Below are positions 53,521 through 64,000 of a stretch of 64,000 bases of DNA, piece by piece. The notes beneath the pieces were generated by a model. That model was not told where the DNA came from and made no database searches. It saw nothing but the letters and a program-made list of their open reading frames with translations. The translations under genes were made by a program, and so were the position numbers. The DNA is from Chondrilla cf. caribensis (lineage: Eukaryota > Porifera > Demospongiae > Chondrillida > Chondrillidae): contig OZ026555.1 in NCBI GenBank assembly GCA_964020155.1, positions 4,192,295 through 4,256,294 on the forward strand, written 5' to 3'. Each line of letters begins with the position of its first letter. The first letter of the stretch is position 1.

Positions 53521-55562
53521 ATGGCTCTCTACACAGCAGTGGGCTGTGTGTGGATTCTATTTTGTGCAATAACTGTGTTACTGTGTGTGGAAGGGACTGG
53601 CCAAGGAACACCACCCAACTGTATATCAAACTTCTTTGAATTCGAGAAGTATCTCAAGAACAACAGCCAAGTTCAAAACAAACTGCACAGAATATTCAAC
53701 CCTCCCAACCAGCATCTCCCATATTCTGTGGAAGTGCTCTACCAGACTTCTGACGAGAATGGATCACTCACAGCTGTGTCTACTGAGTCAGACTGCAGTA
53801 GGCAAGTCTGGATGTGGCTGTCCTCGCCAATGTTTGTCTTGATGCTCCCTGAACACATCAACCGCTTGTCCCTCTACACACTCAACTACTTTGCTTCATG
53901 GAAAGCAAAAAGGACCAAAATCACCATAGCAACACCATGTCCTGATGTAGAGGAAGAACTCTTATTCCAGGTGACGGCACAAGTAAGTATAGGAAAAGGA
54001 AGTAGAATGAAATGGTCAGTTTACCACAATAGAAGCAAAGTGGTAAGGGTGGCTCAAGGTTACTTAAAAAGCTACAATGGCACGGTGAATTCCTGTTAAA
54101 ACATTACGTACAAAGAAAAGATGCAACGATTAACAAATTATGCAGACTTGGACAAAATTTCAAATAACAAATCGATGCAAATATTGAAGTGGACAGACGT
54201 ATTACTAGGCAGATATAGTGATGATAGAAGACCTAAAATTCACTGTACGTTTGATGTAATATGCTATCCCGTATGCTTGTAACATACTCACAAGTGCCAT
54301 ACACCTCAACCCATACCAAACACACTAGATATCCAGTATTTCTGTAACAAAGAACATGGTAGCAATACACTGTACTTAGGCTATTTGTGTAATATCAATC
54401 GGGATGCATACCGGCACATATGTACCACATAGACACATACGTATGTACGACATTACACATTGATGTACATACACAGAAGTTGTAGAGTAGTGCCCAATTA
54501 TTGCTGAATACACACCAATACATACTGCATATGTTCATCCCTCCATCACAGCTACAAACATATTCTCAGCCGGACTCAAGTGCTAACACAGTGAACAGGG
54601 GGAATGTGGTCCACATGTGTGAGGATAACCGCCGCTCAGCTTTCTGGGTTCCTTACAACAGTGACATAGAGATAGACGCCATGGGGCTCTGGCTCTCCGG
54701 ATTGGTATCGCTGAGTATTTCCGTGACACTCATTACGATAGTTTTCCTCAATCAGACATGGGACAAAGTTGTAAAGAACAGTCACACATATCTGTTTGAG
54801 CACTACGGTATCCTCTGGGGGATCATGTCATTGAGCATCCTACTTGCACCAGCCATCTTAGTCCACTTAATCATACTGATAGAAAATAGCTACCGGATGT
54901 ACTACATATTTTTTGTTCTCCTGGTGCCACCAGGAGTACCGATAGCTGTTTATTTCACCTTCAAACACACACCACTTGCAATCCCAAATATCTTCCTGCT
55001 TCCAGCCAAATTTGTGTGCTGCTGCAATAAGCAGCGAGGAGAGCGTCTCACATCAGTGATAATGTTGGCTCTCACAATTATAATGATTCACGCTTTCATA
55101 GGACATGGAGTGACAGTGATGATGGTCATGTTCGCAGAGCCATTCGCAGTCATAGTAAACACCCTCGCCATCATCCTAATCCTCTTTTGTCTCATCAACA
55201 TATTAGCCATCCTCTTCACCATTTCAGCCTATGTCTTCACTCCTCGACACATCAGACCTCGAGTGAACAGTTCCACCATACTTAATGCTGTGGTGTTGAT
55301 CTCAATCCTCATCACTGTTGCTTGTTTAGGTATGGCTCTAGCATTGTCCGGAGCAGTGGTTACTGGTGAGCTGAGCCCTAACAAATTAAAGAACATACTC
55401 ACCTCTGTAGCACTGCCGTTGTTTCTGGCGGTGCTGACAATTGCGTTGAGGAAGATTATCAGCAGGTTGATGGATTGGTCACCACAGAACGCAGATGAGG
55501 AAAAAGGACTCTCCAATAGCACAGAGTTGCACTACAGACTGTGTGAGATCACTCAAAGTTGA
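53521..55562 (+). CDS. 7TM protein C1, two exons
   Basis: Exons are 53521-53982 and 54552-55562 (569-bp intron, GTAAGT donor, phase 0), giving 490 aa. The signal peptide (WILFCAITVLLCVEGTG) precedes an ectodomain with NCISNF, NPPNQHLPYSVEVLYQ, CSRQVWMWLSSP and PCPDV, which aligns with type A and keeps its Cys. Exon 2 opens LQTYSQPD like A (LQDYSLG), has one juxtamembrane Cys (HMCEDN), seven helices, YGILWG, AIPNIFLLPAK/CCCNK and ILFTISAY. The tail ends HYRLCEITQS. It links types A and B because it shares A-like ectodomain Cys and a B-like short linker. AATAAA lies at 55994. Confidence 0.85.
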
Positions 55563-56208
55563 ACAAACAATCAAATCCCCGAGTATTCTCAATAATTTTC
55601 ACTTATTACTCACAGCATACCTTCGTACATACTTATTGAAATTTCATACATATGGTGTAGGGATATAGCATGTAGTATGCATAAGGGAAGCTAAGGATAG
55701 CAGTGCGTGTGCATGTTCAACACTTTCTTTGACTTTCAACACTTTGTATTGTATTATGTTATTGAAACAAGGCATGTAATGATTCATATTTACAAGTTAA
55801 ACATGTAAAAGTTCCTGCTATGGAAATGTGCATACATGTAAAGTCTGTATAGTAGAAGGTTTTACAAGGTACCATTTTCTTACTCCCACATTTATAATGG
55901 GACTTATCATTTATAAGAATATTAAACGCTTTGTAAAATGACACTAGAACATGTTAATTAATTACAAATGAGTTTTCGTATAAATGAGTGTTGAATAAAC
56001 CTGGAATATCCATGACACAACACCACCTCATACCATCGGACACAGACCAGAATACATATAACAATGATATAATATGTACATGTCACCTCAATATGAACCG
56101 ACCACTAGTAAAAGGCAATACTGGTCCCATTAATTTGTTACGTATATTTTTTCCCCATTTTTTGTTCATAAGTTCAGTAGCAGATACATGCAATATTCAG
56201 ACTGCCTT
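55563..56208. other. 3' flank of C1
   Basis: AT-rich untranslated and spacer sequence, nearly identical to 61182-61828. It contains AATAAA at 55994, about 430 bp after the stop. No gene is seen. Confidence 0.55.
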
Positions 56209-56371
56209 GAACACACTACAATGTTCCACAAACCATATGAGGGGACATAGCAGCACTCTGAAGAATACATCTGGTACACTGTGGTGAACTCAATACCATT
56301 TATAATTTTGTCTGCTATTTTGCTAAGTGTGACATGCATTACGGAACCAAAATTTGCCAAATTACTGGGGG
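56209..56371 (+). pseudogene. B-type exon 2 fragment
   Basis: Matches B exon 2 from EHTTMFHKPYEG through helix 1 to the AKLL segment, with a CAG-to-TAG stop after EGT. It is cut on both sides. Confidence 0.85.
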
Positions 56372-56515
56372 AACTTTGACACTACTGCAATACACAATCC
56401 AGATACAAACAACTTTGGTAGGTAGTACAGATGTACTGTATTACTGCAGCTCTACAGAGTACTTTACATTCAGTTTACCAACTGGATACACTGTTAACTA
56501 CAGGTCAGAAACAAA

Positions 56516-57060
56516 CAAGTAATTCGAGTTGAATAACTCGTGGGGCTGCCGTCCCCCGCACTCGAATTACTTGCACGTCTTTTTTAGGTTTAGAAAAGCC
56601 TTCGCTGAAGTTATTACGTTCGTCGAAGCTTCAGCGCACGAATTCTAGCCCAATTTCAAATTGTCGGCGTTCGAAATCGGCCATCTTTATTTCGCGTAAT
56701 ATAAATTATAATATAAATTCATTGTTGCTGTTACGCGTAGGAATACGTATTATATATATATAATATAATATTATATGTATCCCGATTGGTGATATTGTCA
56801 CTTAACTTCAAAAGCACCGACTACGGTATATACCTGATATACCCCGTTTTCTTAATTGAAAGGAAGTTATCAATTATCGTCGCACTTGTCGCACTTCGCC
56901 CTCGGTATATCGCTTCCTGACACTCAAGTATATCCGCCATGTACCCAGCAAAGGCGGGGTATAACTAATACATGTATATATATATATATATATCGGACGA
57001 GCGTTACATACCGGAAGTCGAAATGAAAATAATATAGGGGCTGCCTGTGGCAGCCCCTAA
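56516..57060. mobile_element. hairpin-ended element, long form E4
   Basis: Reverse orientation, 545 bp, with both end hairpins (CAAGTAATTCGAG...CTCGAATTACTTG and GGGGCTGCCTGTGGCAGCCCC). Compared with E2 and E3 it has about 240 bp of extra core between the AT-rich parts, including TATACCCCG and CGGGGTATA as an internal inverted pair. The spacer after B2 (near 32640) shows the uninterrupted site. Confidence 0.8.
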
Positions 57061-57415
57061 AAATACAGAAAGTGCCCGATTACATGTTGACGTTCGATCT
57101 GTGAATGGATTCTGATACTTACACTATCGATTATTACATATTCATCACTTTCATAATGCATTTAACATTTACAAATGGAAGGTCCATGCACAGATGCCTA
57201 TTCACATTTATGAGTACTTTGGATACACATAAGAACGTGTATGTAAACAGGACAGGTACCATCCAGCCGCCTTACACTAGCAAACAACTCGTTTGAGAGC
57301 CCCTTCAGTGCCCACCATCATGAATACACAACTCTTTCATTCTGTGACCGTCACACGAGAAAGACGCATTGACAAAGACACTCAAGGTAGACCTGCCTCC
57401 TTAGTGAAAGATGCA
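57061..57415. other. relic of the C-gene upstream flank
   Basis: Contains the GATACACATAAGAACGTG and AACAGGACAGGTACCATCC words of the C flank and of the even-type B spacers. No start codon or gene follows. Confidence 0.5.
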
Positions 57416-58618
57416 ATGCTACAGCAATTGACAACATCAGTGGGTTGTGTGTGTCATTAGTATGGCAGTTGGTATGGGTCAATTGGCATTTTCAGAACCT
57501 ATTTTCACACTTGGTCCAGGTCATTGTCACCTAATCCTGTAGTGTATTGCACCATAGCTACACAAAGTTGTCATAGTTTAACAAACTATGCACCAGTGGT
57601 CCATGTGTCAATGTAAACATTGAGTAATAGGTTTTGCTGAGCAATAACAGTTTTAATGAATCAATACTAGAGCCAGAGTATTTCTGAGGGGGAATGCGGA
57701 AATAGAGAGAATACAGTACACATAACTGATGAGCCTGTGAAGTAGCCTTCCTGGCTAAGTGGTCTACCAGGTCTACAAGTACATACAGTCAATCCTCCCT
57801 GAAGCATCAGAGATGCTAGAGGAAATTGATAAATTTGGCCTAATTTCATCATTTGCTATTACAGTAACAGTATTATTATTATTCATAACTATATAAAATT
57901 ACTATTAATTGTATATGCTCTTGTTTCCTCATAGTTCAAGAACTACGCCAGACCTACATGTGCCAAAGATAATGAGTGGATTGAGCATAACGTTGAAATG
58001 GGATGTGGTACTCACGAACACACTACAATGTTCCACAAACCATATGAGGGGACACAGCAGCACTCTGAAGAATACGTCTGGTATGCTGTGGTGAACTTAA
58101 TACCATTTTCATTTTGTCAGTTATTGTGCTAACCGTGACATGCACTATGGAACCAACAATTGCCAAAACACTGGAGGGAACAGTGGAAAAGACATTCTGG
58201 GGATATGGAGTACTATAGGGAGTAGCAACAACTGCAGTTGGAGTAAAGGGAGTAATGCTCTTAGACTACTGGAACATTACCACCACCATTGAGGTAGTAC
58301 CACATGCATTATGCCAACAATACACACTTCTCATACTTTGTAGTGTTCCAATTATACTAATGGTATCTTCACCACTATCAGTTAGGTCAGCTATACAAGT
58401 ATGGAGCTCTGTCATGGAAGTAGAGGTTGCCATCCCATACATTTTCCTACTACCTGCCAGGGCTGTGTTCTGCTGTAGGAATAAGCAACATGCCAAGAAG
58501 TTGGTACTGTTCCTTCTCGTCTATGTCCTTCTGTGGACTATATTACAACTTCTAATCCCAGGTTTGATATTGGCAGCAACTGTCTCAACAGACATATTGA
58601 ACCTTTGTACCATCATAG
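57416..58618 (+). pseudogene. B9 pseudogene (5' and 3' ends lost)
   Basis: Only the last bases of exon 1 remain (near 57425-57440, donor changed to GTGGGT). An even-type intron follows, then exon 2 from 57935. Exon 2 has a 1-bp loss in a T run (CCATTTTCATTTTG) and a TGG-to-TAG stop (GTACTATAGGGAG). It breaks off after the helix 5 start at about 58618, where spacer sequence takes over. Confidence 0.85.
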
Positions 58619-59158
58619 AGGGTAAAGATCACATCATACAGTATGTACATATTACGTAACCAATTGCATAACGACTACGTACACTGTAACAGTTAAACTA
58701 TGTTGGAAGGAAACACACTCTACAGAACAGGAAGTAGTTGTTGAAACAATACACATACAATATAATGGTGGGTGAATTCTCTCCACAAAAAGAATGAAAA
58801 TATCGCACCCATGAAAACTTTGACACTACTGTGGTACACAACCCAGGCACAAACAAAGCTGGTAGGTAGTACTGATGTACTGTATTACTGCAGCTACGTA
58901 TATAGCAACTGAAAGTGCTCAATAACATGTATGTTGAGGTTCAATCTGTGAATAGATTCTGATACCTACACTATCGATTGTTACATATTCATCACTTTCA
59001 TGTAATTGACATTTACAATGGAAAGTCCTTGCACAGATGCCTATACACATTCATATGTACCTTGGATACATATAAACACATGTCGTACACAGGACAGTTA
59101 CTATTCAGCCTCCTCAGAGAGAATACACAGTGGAACCATAGGAATTGGCAGTAGGCCC
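58619..59158. other. spacer before C2
   Basis: B-even spacer words followed by the C upstream flank. It contains the duplication junction region, which I cannot place exactly. No gene is seen. Confidence 0.5.
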
Positions 59159-61181
59159 ATGGCTCTCTACACAGCAGTGGGCTGTGTGTGGATTCTATTT
59201 TGCACAATAACTGTGTTACTGTGTGTGGAAGGGACTGGCCAAGGAACACCACCCAACTGCGTATCAAACTTCTTTGAATTCGAGAAGTATCTCAAGAACA
59301 ACAGCCAAGTTCAAAACGAACTGCACAGAATATTCAACCCTCCCAACCAGCATCTCCCATATTCTGTAAAAGTGTACTACCAGATTTCTGATGGGAATGG
59401 ATCACTCATTGCTGTGTCTACTGAGTCAGACTGCAGTGAGCAAGTCTGGATGTGGCTGTCCTCGCCAATGTTTGTCTTTGCGCTCCCTGAACACATCAAT
59501 CGTTTGTCCCTCTACACACTCAACTACTTCCGCAAATGGGAAGCAGAAGGAATCAACATCCCTGTAGCAAGACTGTGTCCTGAAGCAGAGAAGGAACTCT
59601 TATTCCAGGTGACAGCACAGGTAAGTATAGGAAAAGAAAGTAGAATGAAATGGTCAGTTTACCACAATAGAAGCAAAGTGGTAAGGGTGGCTCAAGGTTA
59701 CTTAAAAAGCTACGAATGTACAGTGAATTCCTGGAGAGATACAACGGATTAACAAATTATGCAGACTTGGACAAAATTTCAAATAACAAATCGATGCAAA
59801 TATTGAAGTGGACAGACGTATTACTAGGCAGATATAGTGATGATAGAAGACCTAAAATTCACTGTACGTTTGATGTAATATGCTATCCCGTATGCTTGTA
59901 ACATACTCACAAGTGCCATACACCTCAACCCATACCAAACACACTAGATATCCAGTATTTCTGTAACAAAGAACATGGTAGCAATGCACTGTGCATAGGC
60001 TATTTGTGTAATATCAATCGGGATGCATACCGGCACATATGTACCACATAGACACATACGTATGTACGACATTACACATTGATGTACATACACAGAAGTT
60101 GTAGAGTAGTGCCCAATTATTGCTGAATACACACCAATACATACTGCATGTGTTCATCCCTCCATCACAGCTACAAACATATTCTCAGCCGGATGTAAGT
60201 GCTATTACAGTGAGCAGGGGGAATGTAATCCACATGTGTGAGGACAACCGCCGCTCAGCTTTCTGGGTTCCTTACAACAGTGACATAGAGATAGACGCCA
60301 TGGGGCTCTGGCTCTCCGGATTGGTATCGCTGAGTATTTCCGTGACACTCATTACGATAGTTTTCCTCAATCAGACATGGGACAAAGTTGTAAAGAACAG
60401 TCACACATATCTGTTTGAGCACTACGGTATCCTCTGGGGGATCATGTCATTGAGCATCCTACTTGCACCAGCCATCTTAGTCCACTTAATCATAATGATA
60501 GAAAATAGCTACCGGATGTACTACATATTTTTTGTTCTCCTGGTGCCACCAGGAGTACCAATAGCTGTTTATTTCACCTTCAAACACACACCACTTGCAA
60601 TCCCAAATATCTTCCTGCTTCCAGCCAAATTTGTGTGCTGCTGCAATAAGCAGCGAGGAGAGCGTCTCGCATCAGTGATAATGTTGGCTCTTACAATTAT
60701 AATGATTCACGCTTTCATAGGACATGGAGTGACAGTGATGATGGTCATGTTTGCAGAGCCATTCGCAGTCATAGTAAACACCCTCGCCATCATCCTAATC
60801 CTCTTTTGTCTCATCAACATATTAGCCATCCTCTTCACCATTTCAGCCCATGTCTTCACTCCTCGACACATCAGACCTCGAGTGAACAGTTCCACCATAC
60901 TTAGTGCCGTGGTGCTTATCTCAATCCTCACCACCGTTGCTTGTTTAGGTACGTCTATAGCATTGTCTGGAGCAGTGGTTACTGGTGAGCTGAGCCCTAA
61001 CAAATTAAAGAACATACTCACCTCTGTAGCACTGCCGTTGTTTCTGGCGATGCTGACAATTGCGTTGAGGAAGATTATCAGCAGGTTGATGGATTGGTCA
61101 CCACAGAACACAGACGAGGAAGAAGGACTCTCCAATAGCACAGAGTTGCACTACAGACTGTGTGAGATCACTCAAAGTTGA
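59159..61181 (+). CDS. 7TM protein C2, two exons
   Basis: Exons are 59159-59620 and 60171-61181 (550-bp intron), giving 490 aa. Exon 2 differs from C1 by a handful of residues. Exon 1 differs more, mostly at its end (KWEAEGINIPVARLCPEAEK for SWKAKRTKITIATPCPDVEE) and in the ISDGNGSL segment. Faster change in the ectodomain than in the membrane part is visible directly. The reading frame is also open for 51 codons upstream of the chosen ATG, but C1 is not open there, so the shared ATG is preferred. Confidence 0.85.
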
Positions 61182-61828
61182 ACAAACAATCGAATCCCCA
61201 AGTATTCTCAATAACTTTCACTTATTCTTCACAGCATAGCTTCATACACACATATTGAAAGTTCATACATATGGTGAAGGGATATAGCATGTAGTAAGCA
61301 TAAGGGAAGCTAAGGATAGCAGTGCGTGTGCATGTTCAACACTTTCTTTGACTTTCAACACTTTGTATTGTATTATGTTATTGAAACAAGGCATGTAATG
61401 ATTCATATTTACAAGTTAAACATGTAAAAGTTCCTGCTATGGAAATGTGCATACATGTAAAGTCTGTATAGTAGAAGGTTTTGCAAGGTACCATTTTCTT
61501 ACTCCCACATTTATAATGGGACTTATCATTTATAAGAATATTAAACGCTTTGTAAAATGACACTAGAACATGTTAATTAATTACAAATGAGTTTTCGTAT
61601 AAATGAGTGTTGAATAAACCTGGAATATCCATGACACAACACCACCTCATACCATCGGACACAGACCAGAATACATATAACAACAATATAATATGTACAT
61701 GGTCACCTCAATATGAACCGACCACTAGTAAAAGGCAATACTGGTCCCATTAATTTGTTACGTATATTTTTTCCCCATTTTCTGTTCATAAGTTCAGTAG
61801 CAGATACATGCAATATTCAGACTGCCTT
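61182..61828. other. 3' flank of C2
   Basis: Second copy of the C1 3' flank with a few substitutions. No gene is seen. Confidence 0.5.
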
Positions 61829-61991
61829 GAACACACTACAATGTTCCACAAACCATATGAGGGGACATAGCAGCACTCTGAAGAATACATCTGGTACACT
61901 GTGGTGAACTCAATACCATTTATAATTTTGTCTGCTATTTTGCTAAGTGTGACATGCATTACGGAACCAAAATTTGCCAAATTACTGGGGG
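61829..61991 (+). pseudogene. B-type exon 2 fragment, second copy
   Basis: Same extent and same TAG stop as the fragment at 56209, so it was broken before the 5.6-kb duplication. Confidence 0.85.
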
Positions 61992-62136
61992 GAACTTTGA
62001 CACTACTGCAATACACAATCAAGATACAAACAACTTTGGTAGGTAGTACAGATGTACTGTATTACTGCAGCTCTACAGAGTACTTTACATTCAGTTTACC
62101 AACTGGATACACTGTTAACTACAGGTCAGAAACAAA

Positions 62137-62671
62137 CAAGTAATTCGAGTTGAATAACTCGTGGGGCCCCGCACTCGAATTACTTGCACGTCTTTTTTAG
62201 GTTTAGAAAAGCCTTCGCTGAAGTTATTACGTTCGTCGGAGCTTCAGCGCACGAATTCTAGCCCAATTTCAAATTGTCGGCGTTCGAAATCGGCCATCTT
62301 TATTTCACGTAATATAAATTATAATATAAATTCATTGTTGCTGTTACGCGTAGGAATACGTATTATATATATATAATATAATATTATATGTATCCCGATT
62401 GGTGATATTGTCACTTAACTTCAAAAGCACCGACTACGGTATATACCTGATATACCCCGTTTTCTTAATTGAAAGGAAGTTATCAATTATCGTCGCACTT
62501 GTCGCACTTCGCCCTCGGTATATCGCTTCCTGACACTCAAGTATATCCGCCATGTACCCAGCAAAGGCGGGGTATAACTAATACATGTATATATATATAT
62601 ATATATTGGACGAGCGTTACATACCGGAAGTCGAAATGAAAATAATATAGGGGCTGCCTGCGGCAGCCCCT
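62137..62671. mobile_element. hairpin-ended element, long form E5
   Basis: Copy of E4 made by the segmental duplication. The GCTGCCGT inside the right-end hairpin loop is deleted (GTGGGGCCCCGC). Confidence 0.8.
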
Positions 62672-63022
62672 AAAAATACAGAAAGTGCCCGATTACATGT
62701 TGACGTTCGATCTGTGAATGGATTCTGATACTTACACTATCGATTATTACATATTCATCACTTTCATATTGTATTTAACATTTACAAATGGAAGGTCCAT
62801 GCACAGATGCCTATTCACATTTATGAGTACTTTGGATACACATAAGAACGTGTATGTAAACAGGACAGGTACCATCCAGCCGCCTTACACTAGCAAACAA
62901 CTCGTTTGAGAGCCCCTTCAGTGCCCACCATCATGAATACACAACTCTTTCATTCTGTGACCGTCACACGAGAAAGACGCATTGACAAAGACACTCAAGG
63001 TAGACCTGCCTCCTTAGTGAAA
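62672..63022. other. relic of the C-gene upstream flank, second copy
   Basis: Equivalent of 57061-57415 with few differences. No gene is seen. Confidence 0.5.
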
Positions 63023-64000
63023 GATGCAATGCTACAGCAATTGACAACATCAGTGGGTTGTGTGTGTCATTAGTATGGCAGTTGGTATGGGTCAATTGGC
63101 ATTTTCAGAACCTATTTTCACACTTGGTCCAGGTCATTGTCACCTAATCCTGTAGTGTATTGCACCATAGCTACATGGTCCATGTGTCAATGTAAACATT
63201 GAGTAATAGGTTTTGCTGAGCAATAACAGTTTTAATGAATCAATACTAGAGCCAGAGTATTTCTGAGGGGGAATGCGGAAATAGAGAGAATACAGTACAC
63301 ATAACTGATGAGCCTGTGAAGTAGCCTTCCTGGCTAAGTGGTCTACCAGGTCTACAAGTACATACAGTCAATCCTCCCTGAAGCATCAGAGATGCTAGAG
63401 GAAATTGATAAATTTGGCCTAATTTCATCATTTGCTATTACAGTAACAGTATTATTATTATTCATAACTATATAAAATTACTATTAATTGTATATGCTCT
63501 TGTTTCCTCATAGTTCAAGAACTACGCCAGACCTACATGTGCCAAAGATAATGAGTGGATTGAGCATAACGTTGAAATGGGATGTGGTACTCACGAACAC
63601 ACTACAATGTTCCACAAACCATATGAGGGGACACAGCAGCACTCTGAAGAATACGTCTGGTATGCTGTGGTGAACTTAATACCATTTTCATTTTGTCAGT
63701 TATTGTGCTAACCGTGACATGCACTATGGAACCAACATTTGCCAAAACACTGGAGGGAACAGTGGAAAAGACATTCTGGGGATATGGAGTACTATAGGGA
63801 GTAGCAACAACTGCAGTTGGAGTAAAGGGAGTAATGCTCTTAGACTACTGGAACATTACCACCACCATTGAGGTAGTACCACATGCATTATGCCAACAAT
63901 ACACACTTCTCATACTTTGTAGTGTTCCAATTATACTAATGGTATCTTCACCACTATCAGTTAGGTCAGCTATACAAGTATGGAGCTCTGTCATGGAAGT
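63023..64000 (+). pseudogene. B10 pseudogene, cut by the window end
   Basis: Second copy of B9: exon 1 remnant near 63030-63050, exon 2 from 63514, with the same 1-bp loss and the same TAG stop. Continues past base 64000. Confidence 0.85.

Larger units (their letters stand above)
53281..64000. repeat. 5.6-kb tandem duplication, second copy cut by the window end
   Basis: C1 through the B9 relic (about 53281-58900) is repeated from about 58900 to the end at an offset of 5,579-5,638 bp. C genes, B fragments, the hairpin element and spacers keep the same order. The copies differ by scattered substitutions and small indels, such as 8 bp lost in the second hairpin element and about 40 bp lost near 63176. 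Confidence 0.9.

Overview
The window is animal genomic DNA. Genes are split by short GT-AG introns, the sequence is AT-rich with long CA/TG and AT microsatellites, and fragments of two conserved eukaryotic genes are present: an ATRIP-like checkpoint gene and the dynamin-related DNM1L/DRP1 gene. A sponge or other early-branching invertebrate would fit, but nothing in the sequence fixes the species.

Most of the 64 kb is a tandem array, all on the + strand, of one family of two-exon membrane-protein genes that I do not recognise by name. Exon 1 encodes a signal peptide and an ectodomain of about 125 residues. A phase-0 intron follows. Exon 2 encodes a juxtamembrane Cys segment, seven predicted membrane helices and a cytosolic tail. 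Three subfamilies share the motifs YG[LVI]LWG, AIPxIFLxPA[KR] followed by CC(C/R)NK, and FT[IV]SAY. Type A has four intact copies (2.5-20.4 kb). Type B has eight copies (25.5-52.6 kb): five intact, two frameshifted and one reduced to its ends. Type C has two intact copies (53.5-61.2 kb), with decayed B-type fragments between and after them.

Layout: 1-1642, minus-strand 5' part of the ATRIP-like gene, running off the left edge and divergent from A1. 2.5-20.4 kb, A1 to A4 in 4.7-5.4 kb units whose spacers carry broken copies of the last DNM1L exons. 21.3-24.8 kb, an intact set of seven 3'-terminal DNM1L exons on the minus strand, encoding the end of the variable region and the GTPase effector domain. 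24.86-25.30 kb, an uninterrupted TG tract. 25.5-52.6 kb, the B array, built from a two-gene repeat because odd- and even-numbered copies carry different C-termini, introns and 3' spacers. 53.3-64 kb, a 5.6-kb unit (a C gene plus B relics) present twice, the second copy cut by the window edge.

Mobile DNA includes two pogo-like MITEs with TA target duplications, a hAT-like MITE with a 5-bp duplication (all three confirmed by empty sites in paralogous spacers), and a family of elements with a hairpin at each end. No RNA gene, CRISPR array or prokaryotic feature was seen. Function of the 7TM family is unknown. Its structure (secreted-type ectodomain, seven helices, rapid tandem turnover) is that of a lineage-expanded receptor-like family, but this is inference.
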